A DNA stretch of 64,000 bases from Steroidobacteraceae bacterium (GTDB lineage Bacteria > Pseudomonadota > Gammaproteobacteria > Steroidobacterales > Steroidobacteraceae), in the NCBI GenBank assembly GCA_019634895.1, contig JAHCAM010000002.1, positions 62,001 through 126,000 of the forward strand, written 5' to 3'. The position numbers were made by a program, and so were the translations under genes. Below the pieces are notes generated by a model. That model was not told the DNA's origin. It saw only the letters and a list, made by a program, of their open reading frames with translations, and ran no database searches. The stretch's first letter is position 1; the number at the start of each line of letters is the position of its first letter. Shown one piece after another: positions 46,306-54,694 of this stretch.

Positions 46306-47103
46306 ATGCGCGGCCATCACCCCGAACGGATCGTGTGCCTGACGGAGGAGACCACGGAGACGCTGTACCTGCTCGGCGAGGAGGCGCGCATCGTCGGCAT
46401 CTCGGGCTTCACCGTGCGCCCGCCGCGGGCGCGGCGCGAGAAGCCGAAGGTCTCGGCCTTCACCAGCGCGAAGACGGAACGCATCGTCGCGCTCGAGCCG
46501 GACCTCGTGCTCGGCTTCTCGGACCTGCAGGCGGACATCGCGGCGGATCTCGCCCGCCGCGGCATCGAGGTGCACCTGTTCAATCACCGCAGCATCGCCG
46601 GCATCCTGCGCATGGTCCGCATGCTGGGCGGCATGGTCGGTTGCGCGGCAAGGGCGGCGGCACTGGCCGATTCGCTCGAGGCGCGCGTCGGGGGCGTGCG
46701 CGCGGCGGCATCCGGCCTGCCGCGCCGGCCGCGGGTTTATTTCGAGGAGTGGGACGAACCGCTGATCGCAGGCATCCGCTGGGTGGGCGAGCTGATCGAG
46801 GCCGCGGGCGGCGACAACTGCTTCGCCGACCTGGCGGCGATGCCGCTCGGCCGCGACCGCATCGTCGCCGACCCCGCGGAAGTGATCCGCCGCGCGCCCG
46901 ACCTGATCCTGGGTTCCTGGTGCGGCAAGAAGTTCCGGCCCGAGCGGGTCGCGGCGCGCCCGGGCTGGTCCGCGATCCCGGCCGTCCGCGACGGCGAGCT
47001 GCACGAGGTCAAGTCCTCGATCATCCTGCAGCCCGGGCCGGCTGCGCTGACCGACGGGCTCGACGCCATCCACGCGCGCATCCGCCGCTGGGCGGAGCGC
47101 TAG
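46306..47103 (+). CDS. BtuF-like cobalamin/iron-siderophore binding-fold protein lacking a signal peptide
   Basis: A 265-residue protein of the COG0614 periplasmic-binding fold (ERIVCLTEETTETLYLLGEEARIVGISGF, then ERIVALEPDLVLGFSD, and VKSSIILQPGPAALTDGLDAIHARI). The mature domain starts almost at residue 1, so no export signal is visible and the protein should be cytoplasmic unless the start is wrong. No transporter permease or ATPase is nearby. An 8-bp hairpin (GCAGGGGC / GCCCCTGC) and a TAGAGT element precede the ATG. Confidence 0.82.
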   Translation: MRGHHPERIVCLTEETTETLYLLGEEARIVGISGFTVRPPRARREKPKVSAFTSAKTERIVALEPDLVLGFSDLQADIAADLARRGIEVHLFNHRSIAGILRMVRMLGGMVGCAARAAALADSLEARVGGVRAAASGLPRRPRVYFEEWDEPLIAGIRWVGELIEAAGGDNCFADLAAMPLGRDRIVADPAEVIRRAPDLILGSWCGKKFRPERVAARPGWSAIPAVRDGELHEVKSSIILQPGPAALTDGLDAIHARIRRWAER

Positions 47104-47130
47104 CACGACGCCGCGCGGAACCGCCCGGAC

Positions 47131-48018
47131 TCAGCCGGTCAGCCGCCGCTCGGCCTCGCGGTACCTGTCCGCGGTCCTCTCGATGACCTCGGCGGGCAGC
47201 CGCGGTCCGGGCGCCCGCTTGTCCCAGTCGAGCGTCTCGAGGTAGTCGCGCACGTACTGCTTGTCGAAGGACGGCGGGCTGGCGCCCGGGCGGTAGCGGT
47301 CTGCCGGCCAGAAGCGCGAGGAATCCGGCGTCAGCGCCTCGTCCATCAGCACCACCTCGCCGCCGGCATCGAGCCCGAACTCGAACTTGGTGTCGGCGAT
47401 GATGATCCCGCGCGTCAGCGCGTACTCGGCGGCGTGCGCGTACAGCGCGAGTGCGAGCGAGCGCACGCGCTCCGCGGCCGCCGTGCCGACCGCCGCCCGC
47501 ATGCGCTCGAAGGAGATGTTCTCGTCGTGCTCGCCCGCCGCGGCCTTGGTCGCCGGCGTGAAGATGGGCCCGGGCAGGCGCCCGGCCAGCGGAAGTCCGG
47601 CGGGCAGCGCGACGCCGCAGACCGCGCCCGTCGCCTGGTAGTCCTTCCAGCCGGATCCGATCAGGTAGCCGCGCACGACCGCCTCGACCGGCAGCGGCCG
47701 CAGCTTCCAGGCGATCACGGCGCGCCCGTCCAGCATCGCGCGCTCGGCCGCGTCGCTGACGAACTTCGACACCGGCTCGCCGGTCAGGTGGTTGTTCACG
47801 ATGTGGCGCGTGCGCGCAAACCAGAAGTTCGAGATCGCGGTGAGCATGCGGCCCTTGCCCGGGATCGGGTCGGGCAGCACGACGTCGAAGGCCGAGAGCC
47901 GGTCGGTCGCGACGATCAGCAGGCGGTCGTCGCCGATCGCGTAGTTGTCGCGCACCTTGCCGCGGTGGACCAGCGGCAGGTCCCTGAGGTTCGATTCGAA
48001 CAGTGCGGCGGGAGTCAT
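47131..48018 (-). CDS. purC: SAICAR synthase
   Basis: Phosphoribosylaminoimidazole-succinocarboxamide synthase, 295 residues, the longer eukaryote-like type (E. coli PurC is 237). Motifs are [54 protein letters not shown], and [12 protein letters not shown]. The ATG at 48018 ([20 protein letters not shown]) matches the family start; the frame continues upstream but that part is not conserved-looking. Divergent from djlA. Confidence 0.95.
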   Translation of the reverse strand: MTPAALFESNLRDLPLVHRGKVRDNYAIGDDRLLIVATDRLSAFDVVLPDPIPGKGRMLTAISNFWFARTRHIVNNHLTGEPVSKFVSDAAERAMLDGRAVIAWKLRPLPVEAVVRGYLIGSGWKDYQATGAVCGVALPAGLPLAGRLPGPIFTPATKAAAGEHDENISFERMRAAVGTAAAERVRSLALALYAHAAEYALTRGIIIADTKFEFGLDAGGEVVLMDEALTPDSSRFWPADRYRPGASPPSFDKQYVRDYLETLDWDKRAPGPRLPAEVIERTADRYREAERRLTG

Positions 48019-48070
48019 GCGATGCGGCCACTTGCTAACATGGCGCCCGCATGCGGTCAAGGATGGAACG

Positions 48071-48883
48071 TTGAACTGGATCGGCAAGATCGTGGGTGCG
48101 ATCGCCGGCTACCTGCTGACGCGCCGGCCGGTCGGCGTACTGATCGGCATGGTCCTCGGCCACCTGTTCGACCAGTACGCCGCGCGCCGCCGCGGCGGCG
48201 CGCGCGCCGATCCTGCGGCAGTGCGCGCAGTGTTCTTCCGCACCGCCTTCGGCGTGATGGGCCACGTCGCCAAGGCGGACGGGCGCGTGTCGGAGCAGGA
48301 CATCGCCGCGGCGCGGCGCATCTTCCGCCAGTTCCACCTCGGCGAGGCCGACACGCGCGCGGCCATGGAGTTCTACAGCAGCGGCAAGGGCGCGGGATAC
48401 GATCTCGACGGGGCGCTCGCGGAACTGGCGAATGCCTGCCGCGGCCGCGAGGAAGTGCTGCGCATGTTCCTCGAGATCCAGCTGCGGGCGGCGCTCCTGG
48501 GCGACGGCCTGCAGGGTGCGGCGCGCGCGCTGCTGGTGCGCGTGGCGGGCGTGCTCGGGATCGGCGCGCTCGAGTTCACGCACCTCGAGATACTGGCGCG
48601 CCTGCAGGCCCAGGCCGCGGGCTTCACGCCGGGCGGGGCGGGCGGAGCGCGGGATGCGCCGCGCCGCGACTCGCTCGCCGACGCCTACGAGGTGCTGGAA
48701 GTGCCCCGTGGCGCGACCGACGCCGAGGTCAAGCGCGCGTATCGCCGCCTGATGAGCAAGAACCACCCCGACAAGCTGGTCGCGCGCGGCCTGCCGGAGT
48801 CCATGCTCGAGGTCGCCAAGGAGAAGACCCAGGCGATCCAGGCCGCCTACGAGCGCATCCGCGAGTCGCGCGGCATGCGGTAA
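48071..48883 (+). CDS. djlA: Membrane-anchored DnaJ-like co-chaperone DjlA
   Basis: A 270-residue type III J-protein (E. coli 271). One N-terminal helix (about 5-30), a TerB-like domain (about 50-170) and a C-terminal J domain with HPD at 232-234. It stimulates DnaK at the membrane. No ATG fits; a TTG at 48071 follows an AAGGA ribosome-binding site at normal spacing and gives the conserved N-terminus ([15 protein letters not shown]). Confidence 0.94.
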   Translation: MNWIGKIVGAIAGYLLTRRPVGVLIGMVLGHLFDQYAARRRGGARADPAAVRAVFFRTAFGVMGHVAKADGRVSEQDIAAARRIFRQFHLGEADTRAAMEFYSSGKGAGYDLDGALAELANACRGREEVLRMFLEIQLRAALLGDGLQGAARALLVRVAGVLGIGALEFTHLEILARLQAQAAGFTPGGAGGARDAPRRDSLADAYEVLEVPRGATDAEVKRAYRRLMSKNHPDKLVARGLPESMLEVAKEKTQAIQAAYERIRESRGMR

Positions 48884-48895
48884 AGTAGGCCGCCC

Positions 48896-49558
48896 ATGCA
48901 GCCCGCCGTCATCGCCCCGTCGATTCTCTCCGCCGACTTCGCCCGCCTCGGCGAGGAAGTCGATGCCGTGCTCGCCGCCGGCGCCGACTGGGTCCATTTC
49001 GACGTCATGGACAATCACTACGTGCCGAACCTGACCATCGGCCCGCTGGTCTGCAAGGCGCTGCGCAACCATGGCGTGAAGGCGCCGATCGACGTGCACC
49101 TGATGGTGGACCCGGTGGACCGGCTGGTCGGCGACTTCGCCGAGGCCGGCGCCACCTGGATCAGCTTTCATCCCGAGGCCAGCCGCCACGTGGACCGCAC
49201 CATCCAGCTGATCAGGAGCTCCGGCTGCCGGCCCGGCATCGTGCTGAACCCGGCGACGCCGCTCTCCTGGCTCGACCACACGCTCGATGCGGTCGACCTG
49301 CTGCTGCTGATGTCGGTGAATCCGGGCTTCGGGGGCCAGCAGTTCATCGAGCCGGTGCTCGGCAAGCTCGGCGAGGCGCGCCGGCGCATCGATGCCGCGG
49401 GCCGTCCGGTGCGACTCGAGATCGACGGGGGCGTGAAGCTGGACAACATCGGCGCGATCGCGCGCGCCGGGGCCGATACCTTCGTGGCCGGCAGCGCGAT
49501 CTTCGGCGCCAAGGACTACGCGGCGACGATCCGCTCGATGCGCGCGGCGATCGGATAA
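48896..49558 (+). CDS. rpe: Ribulose-phosphate 3-epimerase
   Basis: TIM-barrel enzyme of the pentose phosphate pathway, 220 residues. Motifs are [51 protein letters not shown] and [11 protein letters not shown]. The TAA stop lies inside the palindromic repeat at 49554-49636. The partner pentose phosphate isomerase rpiA is 3.5 kb away on the other strand. Confidence 0.97.
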   Translation: MQPAVIAPSILSADFARLGEEVDAVLAAGADWVHFDVMDNHYVPNLTIGPLVCKALRNHGVKAPIDVHLMVDPVDRLVGDFAEAGATWISFHPEASRHVDRTIQLIRSSGCRPGIVLNPATPLSWLDHTLDAVDLLLLMSVNPGFGGQQFIEPVLGKLGEARRRIDAAGRPVRLEIDGGVKLDNIGAIARAGADTFVAGSAIFGAKDYAATIRSMRAAIG

Positions 49559-49636
49559 AGGGGACGCGTCCCTTTAACTGACAGCCAGCGTCCGCAGACC
49601 TGCTGTCTGCACATAAAGGGACGCGTCCCCTTTATC
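49554..49636. repeat. Palindromic repeat, copy 2; likely bidirectional terminator
   Basis: Perfect 23-bp arms, 49554-49576 and 49614-49636, around a 37-base centre that can fold further (GCAGAC / GTCTGC). The outer sequence GATAAAGGGGACGCGTCC is the same as in the copy at 20939-20992. It again lies between convergent genes (rpe and the CRP-like gene), supplies the rpe stop codon and touches the stop codon of the other gene. Confidence 0.9.
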
Positions 49637-50335
49637 CTACTTCGCGGCGGCGACAGCGGCCTTGGCCAGTTCCGGGGCCGGCCGCGCCTTCATCTTGGGA
49701 CGGGCGCCGAACACCACGATGGTCTTGCCGCGGGCCGTCAGCAGGCCCTGCTCCTCGAGCACCTTGAGCACGCGGCCCGCCATCTCGCGCGAACAGCCCA
49801 CCAGGCGCGACAGCTCCTGCCGGCTGACCTTGATCTGCATGCCCTGCGGGTGGGTCATCGCATCGGGCTCGCCGCACAGGTCCATGATCGCGTGCGCGAT
49901 GCGGCCGGTGACGTCGACGAAGGCCAGGTCGCCGAGCTTCTTGTTGGTGCGGTCCAGCCGGGTCGCCAGCTGCGTCGCCAGCTCGAACACCAGGCCCGGG
50001 CTCTCCGAGGCCACCTGGCGGAAGCGCGGATAGGTCATCTCCGCGAGCTCGCACTGCGTGCGCGTGCGCACCCAGGCGCTGCGCTGGCCGGTGTCCGAGA
50101 ACAAACCCATCTCGCCGAAGAACTGGCCCTTGTTGAGGTAGGCCAGCACCATCTCGTTGCCTTCCTCGTCCTCGATCATCACCTCGACCGAGCCGCGGAT
50201 GATGTAGTAGAGGACGTCGGGCAGGTCGCCGGCGTGGATCAATGCCGTCTTCGAGGGCACGGTGCGCACGCGGCAGTAGCTGAGGAAACGGTTGATCGCC
50301 GGAATGTCGGTCAACTGCTTGACGGGTTCTTCCAT
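49637..50335 (-). CDS. CRP-family transcription regulator, Vfr/Clp type
   Basis: A 232-residue regulator. The N-terminal cyclic-nucleotide domain (about 20-130) has YYIIRGSVEVMIEDEEGNEMVLAYL and FGEMGLF...QRSAWVR, where the Arg-Ser-Ala of the phosphate cassette is kept. A dimer helix follows, then a helix-turn-helix VSRQELSRLVGCSREMAGRVLKVLEEQGLL, very close to E. coli CRP. The ligand may be cAMP or, as in Xanthomonas Clp, cyclic di-GMP; sequence alone does not decide. The ATG at 50335 has a good AGGGGAG ribosome-binding site. The Ala/Lys-rich tail is extra. Confidence 0.93.
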   Translation of the reverse strand: MEEPVKQLTDIPAINRFLSYCRVRTVPSKTALIHAGDLPDVLYYIIRGSVEVMIEDEEGNEMVLAYLNKGQFFGEMGLFSDTGQRSAWVRTRTQCELAEMTYPRFRQVASESPGLVFELATQLATRLDRTNKKLGDLAFVDVTGRIAHAIMDLCGEPDAMTHPQGMQIKVSRQELSRLVGCSREMAGRVLKVLEEQGLLTARGKTIVVFGARPKMKARPAPELAKAAVAAAK

Positions 50336-50440
50336 GGTGCTCCCCTGGGGGCGTCTGCCATCTGGCGTGGTCATCGCGGCAGTTCCGCCCGTCGTTGTAT
50401 TACAGGCCCGTGCGGGCCGCAAGACATAATCGGATCCGCC

Positions 50441-51079
50441 TCATATCCAGTAGGCGGTGCCGGTCATGATACGGGCCGTCAGGCGCATGAGACCGGGCAC
50501 CGGCTCCGGCAGCGGCGCGGCACCCGCTGCCAGCGCGGCACGGCCATGGCCGGCCTCGTCGGCCTTCATCTGCTCGATGATTGCCCGGCTGCGCAGGTCG
50601 TCCGCCGGCAGTTTCCCGAGATGCGATTCCAGGTGCCCTTCGACCTGGCGCTCGGTCTCGGCCATGAATCCCAGGCTCAGGCGGTCGCCGGCGAGTCCCG
50701 CGAGCGCGCCGATCGCGACCGAGCCGGCGTACCACAGCGGGCCGAGCAGGCTGGTGCGCGAACCCAGTTCGTCGAGCCGGTCGCGGCACCAGGCGAGGTG
50801 ATCGCCTTCCTCGGCCGCCGCCTGCATCAGCGCCTGCCGGGTCGGCTCCGAACGCGCGGTCAGGGCCTGCCCGTGATACAGGCCCTGTGCCGCGATCTCG
50901 CCGGCATGATTGACGCGCATCAGCCCGGCAACGTGCCGCCGCTCGCGCTCATCTGCCGGGGCCGGCGCGGCCTGGCCGGGCGTCCGCCGGCTGCTGGGCG
51001 GGCGGGCAAAGGAGGCGCGCAGGCCGGCATCGGCCAGTTCCAGCAGCCGGTCGAGCGGGGTGGGCGGGGCACGATCCAT
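50441..51079 (-). CDS. coq7: Demethoxyubiquinone hydroxylase Coq7
   Basis: Di-iron hydroxylase for the penultimate step of ubiquinone synthesis, 212 residues. Iron ligands are in [40 protein letters not shown] and [12 protein letters not shown]. Two starts are possible, 51088 and 51079. A perfect TATAAT ends at the base before the first ATG, so transcription would begin near the second ATG (51079), which I prefer. It is divergent from rplM. Confidence 0.93.
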   Translation of the reverse strand: MDRAPPTPLDRLLELADAGLRASFARPPSSRRTPGQAAPAPADERERRHVAGLMRVNHAGEIAAQGLYHGQALTARSEPTRQALMQAAAEEGDHLAWCRDRLDELGSRTSLLGPLWYAGSVAIGALAGLAGDRLSLGFMAETERQVEGHLESHLGKLPADDLRSRAIIEQMKADEAGHGRAALAAGAAPLPEPVPGLMRLTARIMTGTAYWI

Positions 51080-51088
51080 CGGACGCAT

Positions 51089-51094
51089 ATTATA
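51089..51094 (-). promoter_or_regulatory. -10 element TATAAT of coq7
   Basis: A consensus TATAAT on the minus strand lies 10 bases before the preferred coq7 ATG. The -35 region is poor (GGGAAC at 17-base spacing). If used, the mRNA would be leaderless or nearly so. Confidence 0.45.
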
Positions 51095-51155
51095 TAGCCA
51101 TGCCGGGGCCGGTTCCCTAATGCCGACAAGGACTTGCGGCCGCCGGCCGGCGGCT

Positions 51156-51184
51156 TTGCATTGACCCCGCATCTTATTTAAACT
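51156..51184 (+). promoter_or_regulatory. Likely promoter of rplM-rpsI
   Basis: TTGCAT, 17 bases, then TAAACT, in the only AT-rich patch of the gap. Transcription would start near 51191, about 36 bases before rplM. Consensus match by eye. Confidence 0.5.
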
Positions 51185-51226
51185 TGCCCGCCTTTTACGA
51201 ACCCGACCCTTTCCAGGGGCTCCGAG

Positions 51227-51655
51227 ATGAAGACCGTATTTGCGAAGCCAGAGCGCGTGCGTCGCGACTGGTATCTGGTGGATGCGTCCGGAAAGACGCT
51301 GGGCCGGCTGGCGTCCGAAGTGGCCTTCCGGCTGCGCGGCAAGCACAAGCCGGAATACACGCCGCACGTGGATTGCGGCGACCACATCATCGTCATCAAC
51401 GCCGGGAAGGTCGCGGTGACCGGCAACAAGCTGCGCGACAAGCAGTACCACCAGCACACCGGCTACCTGGGCGGCCTGAAGACCATCGCGCTCGGCAAGA
51501 TGCTCCAGGAACACCCGGAGCGGGCGATCGAGTACGCCGTGAAGGGCATGCTGCCGAAGACGATCCTGGGCCGGCAGATGTTCCGCAAGCTGCACGTGTT
51601 CGCGGGTGCCGCGCACCCCCACACCGCGCAGCAGCCGAAGCCGCTCGAACTCTGA
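51227..51655 (+). CDS. rplM: 50S ribosomal protein L13
   Basis: A 142-residue early-assembly protein of the large subunit, the same length as in E. coli. It begins [29 protein letters not shown] and contains [23 protein letters not shown] and [22 protein letters not shown]. rpsI follows after eight bases, the universal L13-S9 operon. Confidence 0.98.
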   Translation: MKTVFAKPERVRRDWYLVDASGKTLGRLASEVAFRLRGKHKPEYTPHVDCGDHIIVINAGKVAVTGNKLRDKQYHQHTGYLGGLKTIALGKMLQEHPERAIEYAVKGMLPKTILGRQMFRKLHVFAGAAHPHTAQQPKPLEL

Positions 51656-51663
51656 GGACAGAC

Positions 51664-52056
51664 ATGGCCACGAATGCAAACATCGCCACCGGCCGCCGCA
51701 AGTCGTCGTCGGCCCGCGTGTTCCTGAAGCCAGGCAAGGGCGCGATCACGATCAATGGCCGTCCGCTCGACGAGTTCTTCGGCCGCAAGACCGGCCGCAT
51801 GATCGTCCGCCAGCCGCTCGAGCTGGTGCAGATGACGGAGCGCTTCGACATCAACGTGCTGGTCGAGGGCGGCGGCATCACCGGCCAGGCGGGCGCGATC
51901 CGCCATGGCATCACCCGTGCGCTGATCCAGTACGACGAGCAGCTGCGCAGGCCGCTCCGCGCCGCCGGGTTCGTGACGCGCGATGCGCGCGAAGTCGAGC
52001 GCAAGAAGGTCGGCCGGCGCAAGGCACGCCGCGGGACGCAGTTCAGCAAGCGCTGA
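51664..52056 (+). CDS. rpsI: 30S ribosomal protein S9
   Basis: A 130-residue protein whose C-terminal tail reaches the P-site tRNA. It shows [26 protein letters not shown] in two parts, [20 protein letters not shown] and the basic tail [18 protein letters not shown]. tRNA-Gln begins 27 bases after its stop. Confidence 0.98.
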   Translation: MATNANIATGRRKSSSARVFLKPGKGAITINGRPLDEFFGRKTGRMIVRQPLELVQMTERFDINVLVEGGGITGQAGAIRHGITRALIQYDEQLRRPLRAAGFVTRDAREVERKKVGRRKARRGTQFSKR

Positions 52057-52083
52057 TCGTCTTTCCTGCGGACGAACCGATTT

Positions 52084-52157
52084 TGGGGGATCGTCTAGCG
52101 GTAGGACTGCGGACTCTGACTCCGCCAACCTAGGTTCGAATCCTAGTCCCCCAGCCA
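52084..52157 (+). tRNA. tRNA-Gln (anticodon CTG)
   Basis: A 74-base cloverleaf including an encoded CCA. The acceptor stem pairs TGGGGGA with TCCCCCA, the anticodon arm is GCGGA-CTCTGAC-TCCGC with CTG, and the T arm is CTAGG-TTCGAAT-CCTAG. It reads CAG codons. No strong terminator separates it from rpsI, so it may be cotranscribed. Confidence 0.97.
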
Positions 52158-52163
52158 ACAATG

Positions 52164-52197
52164 CAGGAGAGCCGGCCGTGTGCCGGCTCTCCTGTTT
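52164..52197 (+). terminator. Terminator after tRNA-Gln
   Basis: A perfect 13-bp stem, CAGGAGAGCCGGC (52164-52176) with GCCGGCTCTCCTG (52182-52194), a 5-base loop and a short TTT. It also lies at the end of the convergent cytochrome gene and may serve both strands. Confidence 0.8.
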
Positions 52198-53063
52198 CAG
52201 GGAGACTGGGATCCAACGGCCGGTTCGATGCCGAGCCCGTGTCGCCGGCGCAGGAATACGTAGAGATCCTCGCTCTCGGCGTCCGTGAAGCCGACCTCCG
52301 GCAGCCAGTTCATCGCGGGAATCTCGCGGCCGTCGATCGGCTTGCCGGTGCGCATGAACTCGCGGAACTGGCCGATGGAATACGCAGCAATGGCGGCCAG
52401 CGATGGCCCACCCTGCAGCCGGTCACCCTCGAAGTCACGGCCGTGACATTCGCTGCACACGATACTGGCGAGATAGCGCCCGCGCTCGAACGCATTGCTC
52501 CGGGGAAGCTCGCCCCAGCGGGGCGCGGAGCGGTCCACCTGATCGGCGGAGACCCTCAGTTCGCCGGTGGCCAGTGACCAGCGCCCGCGCCATGTGATCT
52601 GCCGCTCGCGCGGCATGGCCGTGCGCATCGGCTGGGCGCGCAGGTGCGCGATGATGTCGGCGAGTGCCTGCTCGCCCAGCGGCCAGAACGTGGCCGCAGG
52701 CATGCCCAGTGCGCTGTTGCCATCGCGCTTGACGCCATAACGGATCAGTCGCACCAGTTCGGCGTCGCCGTAGGCCTGGATGACGGGCGCGAGCGTTGGC
52801 GCAGTAATCCGGTACATGCCGGTGACCTGGTCGGATCCGCCTTCGCCTCGGGGGCCGTGACACCCCGCCCAACAGCCGACGATCCTTGCCAGGCGCTCCC
52901 CGGCAGCGGGATCCGTGACAATTCCAGGACGCAGCGCGACCAGTGGCGCGTCGTGACTGCGGCGCAGCTTCCACTCCGAAAGACCGTAGGTGCCGCCGAT
53001 ACCCAGCAGGGCCAGTCCGGCGAGCGCGGCCAGTACACGGCTCAGGACTGTGGCGATCGGCAT
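52197..53063 (-). CDS. Membrane-anchored dihaem cytochrome c with one CxxxCH site
   Basis: A 288-residue protein with an N-terminal anchor or signal (about 8-28). Two cytochrome c domains follow: the first has C64-W-A-G-C68-H69, a CxxxCH motif with one extra residue, and the second has a normal CSECH at 203-207. Methionines in RYGVKRDGNSALGMPAATFW and GREIPAMNWLPE may be axial ligands. It is likely a periplasmic electron carrier; the partner is unknown. Confidence 0.85.
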   Translation of the reverse strand: MPIATVLSRVLAALAGLALLGIGGTYGLSEWKLRRSHDAPLVALRPGIVTDPAAGERLARIVGCWAGCHGPRGEGGSDQVTGMYRITAPTLAPVIQAYGDAELVRLIRYGVKRDGNSALGMPAATFWPLGEQALADIIAHLRAQPMRTAMPRERQITWRGRWSLATGELRVSADQVDRSAPRWGELPRSNAFERGRYLASIVCSECHGRDFEGDRLQGGPSLAAIAAYSIGQFREFMRTGKPIDGREIPAMNWLPEVGFTDAESEDLYVFLRRRHGLGIEPAVGSQSP

Positions 53064-53082
53064 GCTCGTTTATGGCGCGCGC

Positions 53083-53742
53083 CTACCTCTTGAGCGTCTG
53101 CACGCCGCCGTCGCCCGCGACCAGCAGCACGTCCGCCCCGCGGCGCGCGAACAGGCCGACCTCGACCACCCCGGCGAGCAGCCCGATTTCCGTCTCCAGC
53201 GCGACGGGATCGGTGATCTTCAGGTTGTGCACGTCGAGGATCTCGTTGCCGTTGTCGGTGCGGAAACCCTGGCGCCAGACCGGTTGCCCGCCCTTCGCCG
53301 CGAGCCTGCGCGCGACCAGCGAGCGCGCCATCGGGATCACCTCGACCGGCAGCGGAAAGCGCCCGAGCACGGGCACCAGCTTGGCGTCGTCCACGATGCA
53401 GACGAACTTCCGCGACGCCGCCGCGACGATCTTCTCGCGCGTCAGCGCGCCGCCGCCCCCCTTGGTCAGGTGCAGGTGTTTCGTCGCTTCATCCGCTCCA
53501 TCAACATAGAGCGGCAAGTCCCCGGCATCATTGAGGGAAACGACCTCGATTCCGGCCTCGCGCAGCAGCGCCGTCGAGGCCTCGGACGAGGACACGGCGC
53601 CGGCGATGCGGTGGCGGCGCGCCGCCAGCGCGGCGATGAAATGATTGACGGTGGAGCCGGTGCCGACGCCGACCATCATGCCGTCCTCGACGTACTCGAG
53701 CGCGGCGGTTGCTGCGGCTCTCTTCTTCGCGTCGGCGTCCAC
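53083..53742 (-). CDS. rpiA: Ribose-5-phosphate isomerase A
   Basis: Interconverts ribose 5-phosphate and ribulose 5-phosphate, 219 residues, identical in length to E. coli RpiA when started at the GTG at 53742. Motifs are [33 protein letters not shown] and [12 protein letters not shown]. The GTG has a GGAG ribosome-binding site eight bases upstream, and that site begins three bases after the T tract of an intrinsic terminator (53757-53787), so expression may depend on read-through. Confidence 0.96.
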   Translation of the reverse strand: MDADAKKRAAATAALEYVEDGMMVGVGTGSTVNHFIAALAARRHRIAGAVSSSEASTALLREAGIEVVSLNDAGDLPLYVDGADEATKHLHLTKGGGGALTREKIVAAASRKFVCIVDDAKLVPVLGRFPLPVEVIPMARSLVARRLAAKGGQPVWRQGFRTDNGNEILDVHNLKITDPVALETEIGLLAGVVEVGLFARRGADVLLVAGDGGVQTLKR

Positions 53743-53756
53743 GATTCGATCTCCGG

Positions 53757-53787
53757 AAAAAACTGTGCCCGCTTGCGCGGGCACAGT
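53757..53787 (-). terminator. Intrinsic terminator between the lysine-rich mini-gene and rpiA
   Basis: On the minus strand, ACTGTGCCCGC and GCGGGCACAGT form a perfect 11-bp stem with a GCAA tetraloop (53787-53762), followed by five to six T. This is a textbook Rho-independent terminator. Two further stems lie just 5' of it: a 5-bp stem with a GAGA tetraloop (53789-53802) and a 7- to 11-bp stem (53800-53810 with 53834-53844). Confidence 0.9.
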
Positions 53788-53857
53788 CTCAGCTCTCGCT
53801 GAATCGGCGGCGGGTCGTCTTTCGATCAGCCAACCGCCGACTCATCAGGCAAGGGGC

Positions 53858-53905
53858 TTACTTCTTCTTGGAAGCCTTCTTCTTTGCCTTTTTCTTGGTC
53901 GCCAT
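53858..53905 (-). CDS. 15-residue lysine-rich peptide (mini-gene or leader peptide)
   Basis: The ATG at 53905 follows GGAG by seven bases and opens MATKKKAKKKASKKK, then TAA. Nine of fifteen residues are Lys in three KKK blocks, mostly AAG codons. A good promoter lies upstream (53940-53967) and an intrinsic terminator lies downstream. It could be a tiny nucleic-acid-binding protein, or a leader peptide whose translation affects the structured RNA before rpiA. I know of no assigned function. Confidence 0.7.
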   Translation of the reverse strand: MATKKKAKKKASKKK

Positions 53906-53939
53906 GTTGGATCTCCATGTCGGGTTAATCCGGGGTCCG

Positions 53940-53967
53940 AGTATATACACGCTTGACGGGATTGCAA
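53940..53967 (-). promoter_or_regulatory. Strong-looking promoter of the lysine-rich mini-gene / rpiA unit
   Basis: On the minus strand TTGCAA, 16 bases, then TATACT in a TGTATATACT context; an overlapping TTGCTT with 18-base spacing to TATATA is also possible. Transcription would start near 53933, giving an RNA of roughly 175 bases if it stops at the terminator. Confidence 0.6.
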
Positions 53968-54000
53968 GCAAGGGGTAGGCGCAACGCGCGCATCGTTGCG

Positions 54001-54483
54001 TCACGACGAACGAGAATCACGCGCGAGTCGAAGAATGAATTTCCATTCGCCGGCGCCGACCGGCATCACCGAGAGCCGGTTGCCACGTCGCAACAGCGCG
54101 AGATCGCGCAGCGCTCCCTGCGCGTGCTCGCGCAGCGTCGCGAGCGTCACCGGATGCGAAAATCTCGTGAGCAGCCGCACCTCGACCTGGTACCAGCGCG
54201 GGTCCGACGGATCGGAATCCGCGTCGTAATGCGCGCTCCCGCGATCGAACTGCGTCGGGTCCGGGTGTCCCGCGCGCACGACCTCGATCACGCCGTAGAT
54301 GCCGGGCTCCGGGCAGCTCGAGTGGTAGAAAAACGCGTGGTCCCCGGCGCGAAACCCGTCGCGCAGCATGTTCCGGGCCTGGTAGTTGCGCACCCCGTCC
54401 CAGCCGGCCGTCTGCCGCGCCGCGCGCGCGAGGTGGTCGATGCCGAAGGTCTGCGGCTCCGACTTCATGAGCCAGTAATTCAT
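54001..54483 (-). CDS. EVE-domain protein
   Basis: A 160-residue single-domain protein of the EVE/PUA-like fold, related to human THYN1, thought to bind modified bases in DNA or RNA. It shows YWLMKSEPQTFGIDHL, WDGVRNYQARNMLRDGFRAGDHAFFYHSSC and GIYGVIEVVR. It is downstream of the 6S RNA gene, in the neighbourhood where fau (5-formyl-THF cyclo-ligase) and an EVE gene are often found; no fau is present here. Confidence 0.93.
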   Translation of the reverse strand: MNYWLMKSEPQTFGIDHLARAARQTAGWDGVRNYQARNMLRDGFRAGDHAFFYHSSCPEPGIYGVIEVVRAGHPDPTQFDRGSAHYDADSDPSDPRWYQVEVRLLTRFSHPVTLATLREHAQGALRDLALLRRGNRLSVMPVGAGEWKFILRLARDSRSS

Positions 54484-54506
54484 CGGGTCAGCCGTGGCAG
54501 GGAGGA

Positions 54507-54694
54507 GGCGCCACCCGCAATGCCGTCATGGACCGCTGCTCTCGAACCGGAGCAACAAGTGGAGCAGGCCGCGGCACTTAAGGCTTTCCGCTACGAGGCG
54601 GACCTGCACAATGCTGCCGCTGAGCCAGGCTCCTGGGTTTTTCACATTAGGGTCGAGAGTACCCAGGCCCACATCGCACACCGCAGGCGGCGCC
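54507..54694 (-). ncRNA. ssrS: 6S RNA
   Basis: A 188-base RNA that sequesters sigma70 RNA polymerase by mimicking an open promoter. Support: it sits directly downstream of zapA, the conserved place; the length matches E. coli (184); its ends GGCGCCGCCTGC and GCGGGTGGCGCC form a 12-bp closing stem; and it contains GGAAAGCCTTAAG, as in Pseudomonas and E. coli 6S. Ends are inferred from the stem and may differ by some bases. Confidence 0.85.

Noticed and set aside
52057..52083. Terminator between rpsI and tRNA-Gln
   Set aside because: Only a 5-bp stem (TCGTC / GACGA) with a 9-base loop and a TTTT that belongs to the tRNA 5' flank; too weak to call.
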